From NCBI GenBank assembly GCA_029880545.1, contig JAOUOD010000009.1:1-64000 (forward strand): DNA of 64,000 nt. The letters run 5' to 3'. Each line of letters begins with the position of its first letter. Within the stretch, counting starts at the first letter, position 1. Below, piece after piece: positions 27,530 to 36,364 of the stretch. The notes beneath the pieces are model-generated. The model did no database searches, was not told the DNA's origin, and saw only the letters and a list, made by a program, of their open reading frames with translations. The stretch comes from Gammaproteobacteria bacterium (GTDB taxonomy: Bacteria; Pseudomonadota; Gammaproteobacteria; Acidiferrobacterales; SZUA-150). Position numbers and translations under genes: made by a program.

Positions 27530-29029
27530 TCAGGATTCAGTTTTCTTCAGCTCGACAGAGAACACGCTGCCGCTTCCTGCCGTGCTCTGAACATCAATGC
27601 TGCCCGCCATAAGTTCAACCAGGCGCTTTGATATCACAAGCCCGATACCCGTACCTTCCTGAATATCATCCACTCCCAGTCTATCGAAGGATGTAAACAG
27701 TCTGCCCATTTGCTCTTCGGTCAATCCACGACCTGTATCGGTAACACTAACTCGAAGGCTGTTCTTGCCGACACTGTTGACGTCAATAAAGATACTGCCG
27801 CCCTGCTTGTTGTACTTGACCGCATTGGATAACAGGTTGAGCATAACCTGCTTGAACCGATTCATGTCCGCAACAACGCTGTAATCAGAGCCATCCATGT
27901 TGTTGGTGACACTAATATCGCGTTCCGACGCCTGTTTCTTGATGAGCGATATACATTGCTCGATCACCGGCGCAACCGGAACCGGTTCCATGTTGACCTC
28001 CATCTTTCCGGACTCGATCCTGGCAAGATCCAGCACTTCGTTCACAAGATTCAACAGGTGCCTGCCGGCACCCAGAATATCCTTAACGCCATCCATCTGG
28101 TTCTCGCTCAGATTTTCCGCATCCAGCTCAAGCAACTGGCCGTTACCCAGGATCGCGTTTAACGGTGTACGCAATTCATGGCTCATAAGAGACAGGAATT
28201 CCGATTTAGCCTGGCTTGAACGAAGCGCCTCGTCGCGCGCATGGGCAAGAACAATATTCTGTTGCGTAATCTGGGCTTCCAGAGCGCGTCGTCCCGATTC
28301 CCGGCGCCGGATCATCCAGACATAAAATACCAGCGCAATAACGCCAAATGCCCAAACCATGCCATGTGTCACCTGCATCGAATAGCGGGTTGCATCTGCC
28401 GCAACATAATAAGGACGCAACGGAATGGATACGCTCACGCCGCCTCGCAGATCGCCATCCTCGAAACCGAGATGACCGTGACATTTCACGCAACCTGGCT
28501 TCATATACATGGGCTTCATCAACCTGACAAATGGCATGCCCTCTATAAACGATTGCTCTATGACCTCGTCTACTCCATTTTCAAATTTTGTCAGCGCATC
28601 CCATTCCCATGCATCGGGAGAATTTGCCGGGTTTAACTGGACTTTTCCGGTAATGCGACCTTTAACCCCGTAAGTCTCCTCGTATTCACGCGTCATCTGG
28701 CTCATCATGTATGCCGGGTTCATCAGCGTGAGCTTCTGACCCGTTGTTGTCACCACGTCACGGTCTGGCAAGTGCGCAAGATAAGGGCTTGGCGGTGTAC
28801 GCTTGTCAGGTTTCACATACAACCCGCCATGCCTGGTAGCCCAGCCCCGAAATGCCTGATCCTTGTTCCAGTTTGTACGAGCCGATTCAATCGCCAACAA
28901 CACCTTTTCCTTGTACAGATTGTCAATATTCCAATACAAGGAGAATCCAACCAAAGACGTCAGGCTGACAAACAGCAGCAAGGCCGTGCCAATGATGGGC
29001 TCACGAATAAATTTGTATTGTTCTGCCAT
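27530..29029 (-). CDS. Membrane sensor histidine kinase with periplasmic heme-c domain
   Basis: 499 aa. TM1 at about 13-33. A periplasmic domain of DUF3365/Tll0287 type at about 40-215 contains one heme-c motif, CVKCH (180-184). TM2 spans about 222-240. The cytoplasmic part has an H-box SHELRTPLN (His284), an N-box NLLSNAVKYN, and G-boxes DTGRGL and GTGIGLVISKRLVE. It is therefore a complete HisKA/HATPase kinase that could sense redox state, NO or another heme ligand. No response regulator gene is adjacent, so it is an orphan kinase. It lies upstream of the machine operon in the same direction, 520 bp away; whether it controls that operon is unknown. Confidence 0.85.
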   Translation of the reverse strand: MAEQYKFIREPIIGTALLLFVSLTSLVGFSLYWNIDNLYKEKVLLAIESARTNWNKDQAFRGWATRHGGLYVKPDKRTPPSPYLAHLPDRDVVTTTGQKLTLMNPAYMMSQMTREYEETYGVKGRITGKVQLNPANSPDAWEWDALTKFENGVDEVIEQSFIEGMPFVRLMKPMYMKPGCVKCHGHLGFEDGDLRGGVSVSIPLRPYYVAADATRYSMQVTHGMVWAFGVIALVFYVWMIRRRESGRRALEAQITQQNIVLAHARDEALRSSQAKSEFLSLMSHELRTPLNAILGNGQLLELDAENLSENQMDGVKDILGAGRHLLNLVNEVLDLARIESGKMEVNMEPVPVAPVIEQCISLIKKQASERDISVTNNMDGSDYSVVADMNRFKQVMLNLLSNAVKYNKQGGSIFIDVNSVGKNSLRVSVTDTGRGLTEEQMGRLFTSFDRLGVDDIQEGTGIGLVISKRLVELMAGSIDVQSTAGSGSVFSVELKKTES

Positions 29030-29371
29030 TGCCTAAACTGTGCTTTTTGTATCGATACCACATCGCGGATGCTGGATATATCCCGGGATTTGCTTGTCCG
29101 AAGAGGCTGGATTATGGCAAGTAATTCCTGGTCGAACAGCCAATACAGGGATTCAATTACAATTTTTAACAGCAACAACTGACTGGATTGCGCGGATTGT
29201 TACAGATTGTAAAGCCCGTTTATGCGCGAACCGCCTTAGCTGGCTAAATGCCGACAATCCGGCGATATATCGCTTGATTTTGGTAGTGGCCGGCAATGCA
29301 GGCGTCTTGCCAGGAAGCCGAACACCATTCACCACACAACAGGATAATGCCTGGTAAATCGCAAAGCGATA
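29030..29371. other. Intergenic region upstream of the heme-c kinase
   Basis: About 340 bp with no gene I can support on either strand. Short open frames here have no ribosome site and no recognisable protein. It probably carries the kinase promoter. Confidence 0.5.
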
Positions 29372-30064
29372 TCAGTTAAATGCACAATCCACCGCGCGCT
29401 CGGCATGAATTGCCGTAGTATCGTAGAGAGGAATCGTAGTGTGCTGCTGCTCAACAAGCATGGCGATTTCGGTGCAGCCCAGTATGACCGCCTCGGCGCC
29501 GTTACCGCCCAGCTCATCAATTATTGCTATAAAATCTTCCCGTGAGGCCTGGTTAATACTACCCATGCAAAGCTCGTTGTAAATCACGTCGTGCACCAGC
29601 TGTCTTTGCCTGTCCCCGGGAATCACCACGTCGATACCATACCGATCCGAGATGCGCGATTTATAAAAGTCCTGTTCCATGGTAAATCGTGTGCCAAGCA
29701 AGCCAACCTTCCTGATCCCGTCTTGCGCAAGTCTTTCAGCGGTAGCATCGGCTATGTGTACCAGCGGAATGGAAACAGCCTGCGCCACCTCGTCGGCCAC
29801 CTTATGCATGGTATTGGTACAGATCAGCAGGAAATCTGCACCACCCGCCTCGATCGACCTGGCCGCATTTGCCAGGATGGTTGCCATAGCAGCCCAGTCG
29901 CCCTGTCGTTGTAATTGTTCGATTTCATCGAAGTCGATGCTATTAAGAATAATTTTTGCAGAATGAAAGCCACCCAGCCGCTGCTTGACAGCTTCATTGA
30001 TCAGGCGGTAGTAGGTCGCCGTGGATTCCCAGCTCATGCCGCCAAGAAGGCCTATGGTTTTCAT
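29372..30064 (-). CDS. Aspartate/glutamate racemase family protein
   Basis: 230 aa, the usual length. It begins MKTIGLLGGMSWESTATYYR, the N-terminal signature of the Asp/Glu racemase (RacD/YgeA) family. Two catalytic Cys motifs are present: CTNTMH at about 83 and GCTEI at about 195. The enzyme is PLP-independent and interconverts L- and D-amino acids by two-Cys acid-base catalysis. It is cytoplasmic, in its own unit, followed after 48 bp... by the region upstream of nothing obviously related; the next minus-strand gene downstream is the sensor kinase. Confidence 0.9.
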   Translation of the reverse strand: MKTIGLLGGMSWESTATYYRLINEAVKQRLGGFHSAKIILNSIDFDEIEQLQRQGDWAAMATILANAARSIEAGGADFLLICTNTMHKVADEVAQAVSIPLVHIADATAERLAQDGIRKVGLLGTRFTMEQDFYKSRISDRYGIDVVIPGDRQRQLVHDVIYNELCMGSINQASREDFIAIIDELGGNGAEAVILGCTEIAMLVEQQHTTIPLYDTTAIHAERAVDCAFN

Positions 30065-30112
30065 TGAATAAACATCTCCAATTTACGCTTAATGTAACCT
30101 CCGGATAACTTA

Positions 30113-30502
30113 TTACGAAAATACCTTCATACGAAAATGCGTCTCCGTCTCACCGGTAACGCCAAAACCCAGCCTCTTGTAAAACCCAACGGCCGGGTTT
30201 GTCTTGAATACCTCCAGCCGAACTACAGCACTACTTGCTCTGGCTTCATGCAGTATTCCGCCAATAACCCGGGTTCCGATGCCATTACCCTGAAACTCCG
30301 GCAACAACACAATGCCGGTAATGCAAATCGAATCATCTGATCGCTTCAGTGCTATCCAGCCGATATCCGCATCATCTGCGATAATGATATAAACGTCCGG
30401 TGGGACTTTTCCAAATTGATAATACTTCGCCCAGGACTCATCGTCCCACCCCCACGCTTGCTCGATGTTCCTCCCAAGCGCGGTAAACTTGACCCGATAC
30501 AT
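30113..30502 (-). CDS. GNAT-family N-acetyltransferase
   Basis: 129 aa, short for GNAT but with the core intact. The acetyl-CoA loop is LLPEFQGNGIGTRVIGGIL at about 72-90, and the C-terminal NPAVGFYKRLGF motif is typical. The substrate cannot be told from sequence. It lies 48 bp upstream of the racemase gene on the same strand and may be co-transcribed with it. Confidence 0.85.
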   Translation of the reverse strand: MYRVKFTALGRNIEQAWGWDDESWAKYYQFGKVPPDVYIIIADDADIGWIALKRSDDSICITGIVLLPEFQGNGIGTRVIGGILHEARASSAVVRLEVFKTNPAVGFYKRLGFGVTGETETHFRMKVFS

Positions 30503-30518
30503 AAGCTGCAGGTCTTCT

Positions 30519-30547
30519 TCCGCAGCCTTCCGCAGCCTTCCGTAGCC
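30519..30547. repeat. Short tandem repeat, 10-bp unit, about 2.7 copies
   Basis: CGCAGCCTTC occurs at 30521-30530 and 30531-30540, followed by a partial third copy with one change. It lies just upstream of the GNAT start and could vary by slippage; no function is visible. Confidence 0.8.
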
Positions 30548-30574
30548 GGATATTGTTGTCGGTACAATCCCGAC

Positions 30575-30823
30575 TCATTCAAGCGAAATCACGACACGCT
30601 CACCCTTTTTGTGATCTTCCACTTCAACCAGGGTGTCATGCAAGTCTGGATTGGCGGCAAGTTTTGCGATTTCATCCATGTCGATGCCTTTTTCGGCCAT
30701 CGCATCGGTGGCGACGCGAGGCATCAGCTTGGCGGCGGTTTTGATAATGCCGCCGGGTATGGTCACCGTGGAATCCGGTTCAGCATTGCCGTTCTTGTAA
30801 ACACGAATCTTGAGATCAGCCAT
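30575..30823 (-). CDS. Small SHOCT-like domain protein
   Basis: 82 aa. The start has a perfect AGGAGG. The pattern (short beta strand MADLKIRVYKNG, then TIPGGIIKTAAKLMP, then a KGIDMDEIAKLA helix, then VEVEDHKKGERVVISLE) resembles the small SHOCT-like domain found at the N-terminus of YvlB/LiaX-type proteins, here on its own. It is soluble, with no signal peptide. Function unknown. Confidence 0.65.
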   Translation of the reverse strand: MADLKIRVYKNGNAEPDSTVTIPGGIIKTAAKLMPRVATDAMAEKGIDMDEIAKLAANPDLHDTLVEVEDHKKGERVVISLE

Positions 30824-30898
30824 AACACCCTCCTTGCATTGGTCATTTCAACAATGTTCAAACCTTGCCTTGCGATAAACCCTGTCGCTGATGCAGCA

Positions 30899-32182
30899 TC
30901 ACCGGTTTGCCACTACCTTGACCAGGGCGGCAGCCAGGTAGCCAAGGTCTTCGTTACTTATTATATAGGGCGGCATCAGGTAGACCAGGCGACCGAAGGG
31001 TCGCACCCAGACACCGGCTTCGACAAAAGCCGGCACCATGGCCTTCATATCCACTGCATGCTTGAGCTCGACCACACCGATAGCACCCAGTACACGCACA
31101 TCTTCAACAATATCGAGCTCGCGTGCCGGCGCAAGGCCCTGCTTCAGACCTGCTTCGATACGGTTGATATTCGTCTGCCAGGGCGATGATAACAGAATAT
31201 CTATACTGGTCAGTGCCGCGGTACACGCCAACGGGTTGGCCATGAACGTCGGTCCGTGCATGAATACACCCGGCTCACCCTGGTCGATGGTATTGGCAAC
31301 TTCGCGCGTGGCTATAGTGGCTGCCAGGGTCATGTAGCCCCCGGTCAACGCCTTGCCGACACACATGATATCCGGGCTGATCTCGGCATGTTCACAGGCA
31401 AACAGTTTGCCGCTACGGCCAAAGCCCGTAGCGATTTCATCAGCAATTAACAGCGCCCCGTATTCATCACATAATTCACGGGCGCGCTCGAGATACTCTG
31501 CCGAGTAAAACCACATGCCACCGGCACCCTGGACGATGGGCTCAAGAATAACCGCCGCGACTTCGTCAGAATGTGTGGCCAAGGCATGCTCGAGACCGGC
31601 AATATCGCTATCCTTGCAGCGCTCACCAAAACGGCAGCGGGGCTGATCCACAAAAATCTGCTCGGGCAAGACGCCAGCGAACAATCGATGCATTCCGGTA
31701 ACGGGGTCGCATACGGACATGGCACCAAAGGTGTCGCCGTGATAGCCCTTGTGCAGACTGATGAAACGTTGCTTTTTGATCTGGCCACGACTGTGCCAGT
31801 ACTGGATGGCCATCTTCATGGCCACTTCCACCGATACCGAACCGGAGTCGGAAAAGAACACGGTCTCCAGCGAGGCAGGCGTCAACTCCACCAGGCGCTG
31901 CGCCAGCCCGATAGCAGGTTCATGGGTAAAGCCACCAAACATGACATGGGACATCTTGCCCAGTTGCTGTTCCAGCGCCGCGTTCATCAGCTCGTTGTTG
32001 TAGCCGTGAATGGCGCACCACCAGGACGCCATACCATCAATGAGTTCGCGACCATCCGCCAGGCGTATGCGCACACCACTGGCAGACTCTACCGGGTACA
32101 AGGGCATATCCGAATTCATGGCACTGTAGGGATGCCAGATGTGCTGGCGATCGGCGGCTAATATCTGATCAATCTTGCTCAT
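30899..32182 (-). CDS. bioA: Adenosylmethionine-8-amino-7-oxononanoate aminotransferase
   Basis: 427 aa, the normal length. It carries the BioA signatures HPYSAM (about 17), GMASWWCAIHGYNN (about 50) and SDSGSVSVEVAMKMA, plus DEIATGFGRSGKLFACEH with the PLP-binding Asp, and the PLP Lys in CVGKALTGGYMTLA. It transfers the amino group of SAM to KAPA to give DAPA, in the biotin pathway. No other bio gene is in the window, so it stands apart from the rest of the pathway. Confidence 0.93.
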   Translation of the reverse strand: MSKIDQILAADRQHIWHPYSAMNSDMPLYPVESASGVRIRLADGRELIDGMASWWCAIHGYNNELMNAALEQQLGKMSHVMFGGFTHEPAIGLAQRLVELTPASLETVFFSDSGSVSVEVAMKMAIQYWHSRGQIKKQRFISLHKGYHGDTFGAMSVCDPVTGMHRLFAGVLPEQIFVDQPRCRFGERCKDSDIAGLEHALATHSDEVAAVILEPIVQGAGGMWFYSAEYLERARELCDEYGALLIADEIATGFGRSGKLFACEHAEISPDIMCVGKALTGGYMTLAATIATREVANTIDQGEPGVFMHGPTFMANPLACTAALTSIDILLSSPWQTNINRIEAGLKQGLAPARELDIVEDVRVLGAIGVVELKHAVDMKAMVPAFVEAGVWVRPFGRLVYLMPPYIISNEDLGYLAAALVKVVANR

Positions 32183-32244
32183 TTATTGGTTGCACCTGCT
32201 GGCATGATCATGAATGAACTATACCAGATGCTCCGGGGCACCAA

Positions 32245-32268
32245 CAAAAAGGCCGTCCGGGGACGGCC
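32245..32268 (-). terminator. Intrinsic terminator of the fcc genes
   Basis: On the minus strand GGCCGTC-CCCG-GACGGCC (32251-32268) forms a stable hairpin followed at once by TTTTTGTT. It lies 28 bp after the fccB stop. Confidence 0.85.
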
Positions 32269-32295
32269 AAGGTGAAGGGAGTGAATCAATGAAAC

Positions 32296-33576
32296 TCAGG
32301 CGAATGCATCATGTGTAATACTGCTGTACCAGCCGCGGGCATAATCGGCTTCCCTGGCCCGGAAATCTGCATCGACATCCTTCGGGCTGACACCACCCGA
32401 ACCCTCGACCGCATAGATCCCCTTTTCGTTCAGACGATAGACAGCGGCAACGGATATTCCGTAATCCGGACTGATCAGGCTGTAGCAGGTGTTCACGTAG
32501 GAAGGCTCTGGCATCGGTGTCTTGCCGAGCGCACTGACAACAGCCGCGGCGGTTACCTTGCCCTGGCTATTTGCTGCAAAGCCGGACTTGGGCATCTTGC
32601 CGGCAATGCAGGCGTCGCCCAGAACGTAAACATCCTTGTGAATCTTTGATTCAAAGGTGCGCTGGTCTACCGGACACCAACCGGAATCATCGGTCAACCC
32701 GGCAGCAAATGCGAGCGGCGCTGCCTTTTGATGTGGAATCAGGTTGATGACATCACCTTTGAAGCTTTGCCCCTGGTCGTTGTGCAACGTACCCTCAGCC
32801 GCATCGACGCGCTCAATGCGACCGCCTTTTTCTGCTGACACCCATTCGATCATGCCGGGGTACAAGGCTTCCCAGCCCTGCATAAACAGCGGCTGCTTGG
32901 AGAACTTGTCCTTGCTGTCCAGGATCAGGATTTTGGATTTGGGCTTGTTATTCTTCAGGTAATGAGCAATCAGGCTGGCCCGCTCGTAAGGTCCGGGCGG
33001 GCAACGGAACGGGTTGCCCGGCGGCGCAATAATCACCACGCCACCATCATCCATATCGTGCAACTGCTTCTTCAGAATTTCCGTTTGCGTCCCGGCCTGC
33101 CAGGCATGCGGAATTTGTTCAGCCACTTCTGCGCTGTGGCCAACAACCGCATCCCAACGAAAATCGATACCGGGCGATACGATCAGCTTGTCATAATCCA
33201 GGGTTTGCCCGCCCTGCAGCTTGACCTTGTGTTTGACCGCGTCTACCTCTGTAACCATATCATGCATGACACGAACACCGCGTGCAGCTTGTGCTTCGTA
33301 ACCGTGACTTATGTCACTCATGCCGGGCAACAAGCCGCCGAGTACGGCGTTACTGAACGGACAGGTAACAAACCGTTTCGCCGGTTCGATCAGGGTCACA
33401 TCAATTCCGGAATTAAACTTCTTGATGTACTTGGCGCATGTCGCGCCACCAAAACCGCCACCTACAATCACCACCCTGGGTGCACCCTTGGTGCATGAAA
33501 TCAGGTTGCTGCCGGCACCGGCCACACCGGCGGCACCGAGGAGACGAATGAATTGCCTTCTGGAAAACTGGTTCAT
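32296..33576 (-). CDS. fccB: Flavocytochrome c sulfide dehydrogenase, flavoprotein subunit
   Basis: 426 aa. A Tat signal (SRRQFIRLLG) starts the protein. A Rossmann FAD motif VVIVGGGFGGATCAKYIKK follows. The Cys of VTCPFSN matches the Cys that covalently binds FAD in FCSD. FRCPPGPYERAS and GWCPVD hold the redox-active disulfide Cys pair, and GDACIAGKMPKSGFAANSQGK is the second FAD-binding motif. The enzyme oxidises sulfide in the periplasm and passes electrons to its cytochrome c subunit, encoded 11 bp upstream. Oddity: the signal ends in LISC (Cys28), which fits a lipobox, so it may be a Tat-exported lipoprotein. Confidence 0.92.
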   Translation of the reverse strand: MNQFSRRQFIRLLGAAGVAGAGSNLISCTKGAPRVVIVGGGFGGATCAKYIKKFNSGIDVTLIEPAKRFVTCPFSNAVLGGLLPGMSDISHGYEAQAARGVRVMHDMVTEVDAVKHKVKLQGGQTLDYDKLIVSPGIDFRWDAVVGHSAEVAEQIPHAWQAGTQTEILKKQLHDMDDGGVVIIAPPGNPFRCPPGPYERASLIAHYLKNNKPKSKILILDSKDKFSKQPLFMQGWEALYPGMIEWVSAEKGGRIERVDAAEGTLHNDQGQSFKGDVINLIPHQKAAPLAFAAGLTDDSGWCPVDQRTFESKIHKDVYVLGDACIAGKMPKSGFAANSQGKVTAAAVVSALGKTPMPEPSYVNTCYSLISPDYGISVAAVYRLNEKGIYAVEGSGGVSPKDVDADFRAREADYARGWYSSITHDAFA

Positions 33577-33587
33577 AATCGCCCCCT

Positions 33588-33926
33588 TTACTTCGAAGTG
33601 GAAAAGAAATCAGCAATCAGCTTGATCTCTTCGTCGCTGTAGCCGTTGGCATGACGCCCCATCACCGTGGATGGACGACTGCCATCGCGAAACCCCATTA
33701 ATGCCTCCTGGATAAATTGTGGCGTTTTGCCGGCAATACTGGGAATACTGCCCGGGCTTTTGCCATCTGTACCATGACAGCCGGCACAGGAATTGGCCAA
33801 CATCGCGCCTTGGCTAATGCCCTCGGCCTTGATCACCGCAGGGAAAACAATCAGTGCAGTAAAAATGGCAACGATGACTGCAAACCTGGGGGCATGATCG
33901 GAAAATATATAATGATTGTTGTACAC
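33588..33926 (-). CDS. fccA: Monoheme cytochrome c subunit of sulfide dehydrogenase
   Basis: 112 aa from a GTG at 33924-33926, chosen because AGGAGG lies 4 nt before it and a signal peptide (to VIKA) follows. A longer frame to 34034 would add a basic segment that does not fit a signal. One heme motif, CAGCH, is followed by GTDGKSPGSIPSIAGKTPQFI and a distal Met in STVMGRHANG. The size matches monoheme FccA-type and SoxE-like class I cytochromes. It accepts electrons from FccB. Confidence 0.85.
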   Translation of the reverse strand: MYNNHYIFSDHAPRFAVIVAIFTALIVFPAVIKAEGISQGAMLANSCAGCHGTDGKSPGSIPSIAGKTPQFIQEALMGFRDGSRPSTVMGRHANGYSDEEIKLIADFFSTSK

Positions 33927-34101
33927 ACTTCCTCCTTTTGGAATATTTCCGGGAATCAAACAGAAGCATTTGTTTTTTATCGGAAGTGAAAAGACGGTAC
34001 GCCGAATTCTGCTTTTGTCGTTGACTTGAATCAATATGAGTTATTTCGCCAACTTGTTATTAATAACTTCTATTATACTTTATAATAATATAATAATTAT
34101 A

Positions 34102-34998
34102 TTATGTTATCGGCAATACCTTCTCCCGGATAATTTCCGCAATACGGGAAAATGCCGGTTCCCGGTAGCTGCCGCGACGATATACCATGCCAATACGACG
34201 CTGTGGTTGCGGATCAGAAAATCGTAAATAAAGCACCGTATCTCCTTTGCGCCGAATCTCCGGGACTGCGAGACCCGGCATCAGCGTCATTCCCATTCCC
34301 TCACCCACCATGTGTCGCAATGTCTCAAGGCTGGATGCGTGGAACCCGCGGGTTTCGTGTGCGCCAGCCGAGAAACAGATATCCAGCGCCTGGCCGCGCA
34401 AGCAGTGGCCCTCTTCCAGCAGCAACACTTCCTTGCCATTCAGATCCGTCAAGCTGATCAACTCGTGGCTCGCGAGTTGCTCGGTAACCGGTACCGCCAA
34501 CAGGAAAGGCTCGCTGTATAACTCCAGCTGTGCAAACTCTTCAGTATCGACAGGCAAGGCCAGGATCAGTACGTCCAGCTCGGCTCGGCGCAGCTTTTGC
34601 AGCAGCACATGGGTCTGGTACTCATAAAGCCAGAGCTTCAGCCGGGGGTAATGTTCGGCCAGGGGTTTCATAAACCAGGGCAGCAGGTACGGTGCCACGG
34701 TCGGAATCAGTCCCAGGTGCAATTCGCCGGCCATTGGGTCATCGAAGCTGCCGACAATCTCGCCAATCAATCGCGCCTCACCCAGCACCCTTCTGGCCTG
34801 ATCGGCCACGGCCTTGCCCACATCCGTCATATTGACCTGGCGATTGCTACGCTCGACCAGCAGAACACCGAGCTCTTGCTCCAGTTTTTTCAGCTGGCCG
34901 CTGAGTGTCGGCTGGCTGACAAAACAACGCTGGGCAGCACGATGAAAATGGCGCTCTTCGTCTACCGCCACCAGGTATTCCAGCTCCCTGAGATTCAT
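34102..34998 (-). CDS. oxyR: OxyR, hydrogen-peroxide-responsive LysR regulator
   Basis: 298 aa. The N-terminal LysR helix-turn-helix (LVAVDEERHFHRAAQRCFVSQPTLSGQLKKLE) is followed by the redox pair Cys199/Cys208 in GHCLRGQALDICFSAG, as in E. coli OxyR. It senses peroxide by disulfide formation and activates antioxidant genes. It is divergent from the Prx-Grx fusion gene, a classical OxyR target, across 157 bp. Its own gene lies upstream of the fcc genes but is separated from fccA by 175 bp of AT-rich sequence. Confidence 0.92.
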   Translation of the reverse strand: MNLRELEYLVAVDEERHFHRAAQRCFVSQPTLSGQLKKLEQELGVLLVERSNRQVNMTDVGKAVADQARRVLGEARLIGEIVGSFDDPMAGELHLGLIPTVAPYLLPWFMKPLAEHYPRLKLWLYEYQTHVLLQKLRRAELDVLILALPVDTEEFAQLELYSEPFLLAVPVTEQLASHELISLTDLNGKEVLLLEEGHCLRGQALDICFSAGAHETRGFHASSLETLRHMVGEGMGMTLMPGLAVPEIRRKGDTVLYLRFSDPQPQRRIGMVYRRGSYREPAFSRIAEIIREKVLPIT

Positions 34999-35155
34999 GG
35001 CAAAACTCCGGAAAAATCATATTGATCGGTTTTGCCAATCATTATAATCGTAACAAACGATTTTATCTATTACTTGCCCTGCTCCAGAATACTGCCCATA
35101 CCGCACGGACATGCCGGCGGATTCTGTTTACAACTTTTGCACAGGAGTTCAAGCC
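34999..35155. promoter_or_regulatory. Divergent oxyR / prx-grx control region
   Basis: Contains a plus-strand TATAAT (35043-35048) with TTGATC (35022-35027) 15 bp upstream, a poor spacing as expected for an activated promoter. An RBS AGGAG lies at 35143-35147. OxyR would be expected to bind here; I could not assign a clear ATAG-type operator by eye. Confidence 0.45.
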
Positions 35156-35905
35156 ATGCTGGAAAATCGTGAAGGCCAGGCCATTCCCCAGGTCATTTTC
35201 AAAACCCGTAAAGATGGGCAGTTTGTCGACGTCAGCAGTGACGATATCTTCAAGGGGAAAACTGTCATCGTATTCTCGCTGCCGGGCGCGTTCACGCCGA
35301 CCTGTTCATCGACACACCTGCCCCGGTTCAACGAACTGGCGCCGATCTTTCAGCAGAACGGCGTGGATGAAATTGTCTGCATGTCTGTGAATGACGCCTT
35401 TGTTATGGATGCCTGGGGTGCTGACCAGGAAGCAGCAAACATTACCCTGCTCCCCGACGGCAACGGTGAGTTCACCGATGGCATGGGTATGTTGGTGGAC
35501 AAACTGAACCTCGGCTTCGGCAAGCGTTCATGGCGCTATTCCATGCTGGTCAAGGATGGCGTTATCGTGAAGCAATTCATTGAACCGGAAGTGGAAGGCG
35601 ACCCGTTCGAAGTATCCGACGCCGACACCATGCTCGATTATATCAACCCGGAAGCGCGAAAGCCGGAACCTGTCAGCATCATCACCAAGCCGGGCTGCCC
35701 TTACTGCGTCAAGGCCAAGGCGTTACTGAATGATCACCGTATCGGATTTGAAGAAATTGTTCTTGGCAAGGATGCAAGCAGTATCAGCCTGAAGGCAATC
35801 AGTGGTCGCCATACCGTGCCGCAAGTGTATATCGGCGGCAACCATATTGGCGGCGCGGAAGACCTGGAAGACTATCTCAGGCGCACGCATCGCTCGGCAG
35901 CTTAA
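35156..35905 (+). CDS. Hybrid peroxiredoxin-glutaredoxin (Prx5-Grx)
   Basis: 249 aa from the ATG at 35156, which has AGGAG 8 nt upstream. The N-terminal domain (about 1-160) is a Prx5-type peroxiredoxin with peroxidatic Cys50 in PGAFTPTCSSTHLP. The C-terminal domain (about 170-245) is a glutaredoxin with CPYC (181-184) and the TVPQVYIGG glutathione-binding loop. Such fusions reduce peroxides using glutathione directly. The position divergent from oxyR supports peroxide induction. Confidence 0.93.
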   Translation: MLENREGQAIPQVIFKTRKDGQFVDVSSDDIFKGKTVIVFSLPGAFTPTCSSTHLPRFNELAPIFQQNGVDEIVCMSVNDAFVMDAWGADQEAANITLLPDGNGEFTDGMGMLVDKLNLGFGKRSWRYSMLVKDGVIVKQFIEPEVEGDPFEVSDADTMLDYINPEARKPEPVSIITKPGCPYCVKAKALLNDHRIGFEEIVLGKDASSISLKAISGRHTVPQVYIGGNHIGGAEDLEDYLRRTHRSAA

Positions 35906-35925
35906 CGCATCGATAACCCGGCACC

Positions 35926-35952
35926 GGGGGCCTGGATTTCTGCCAGGCTTCC
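35926..35952. terminator. Hairpin between convergent genes
   Basis: GCCTGG (35930-35935) and CCAGGC (35943-35948) pair across a 7-nt loop, with flanking GGG and CCC. It sits between the convergent prx-grx and GFA genes. There is no clear T-run, so it is a weak, possibly bidirectional terminator. Confidence 0.4.
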
Positions 35953-35974
35953 CGAAACCGGCGAGACAGCTAGA

Positions 35975-36355
35975 CTAGTCCTTGCTCAGGTATGCCAGGC
36001 TGGCCGCGTGCTGTTCCCAGTTCTGGCCATCAAAGGGCTCGATGATAACTTCCCGGGGCTGGGGGTCGAGGCAACGAACATTGACACTGAAACCGTCTGG
36101 ATTGGATCTCGGCACGTAGAATGATTTGATACCGCACACTCTGCAGAACCGATGTTGCGCCGTATGCGTGCCAAAACTGTAGGTCGCCAGGCTGTCCTCG
36201 CCACGGATGAGGCGAAACTTTGTGGCCGGAACAATATAGTGGAGATAGCCCGAACGTGAACACATGGAACAATTGCAGTCATGCACAACAATGGATTCCG
36301 GTGCATCGACTTCATACTGCACGGCACCACAATGACAGCTCCCTGTGTAAATCAT
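35975..36355 (-). CDS. GFA/CENP-V domain protein (copy 1)
   Basis: 126 aa. It opens with GSCHCGAV and carries the further zinc-ligand pairs of the family: CNCSMC at about 28-33 and CRVCG at about 71-75. The fold is that of glutathione-dependent formaldehyde-activating enzyme (Gfa), but most family members have no proven enzyme activity. The copy immediately upstream is a paralogue, with a gap of 9 bp. Confidence 0.85.
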   Translation of the reverse strand: MIYTGSCHCGAVQYEVDAPESIVVHDCNCSMCSRSGYLHYIVPATKFRLIRGEDSLATYSFGTHTAQHRFCRVCGIKSFYVPRSNPDGFSVNVRCLDPQPREVIIEPFDGQNWEQHAASLAYLSKD

Positions 36356-36364
36356 GATACTGCC

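Noticed and set aside
29040..29357. Plus-strand frame of 105 codons upstream of the heme-c kinase
   Set aside because: No ribosome site, no recognisable family, and low-complexity composition.
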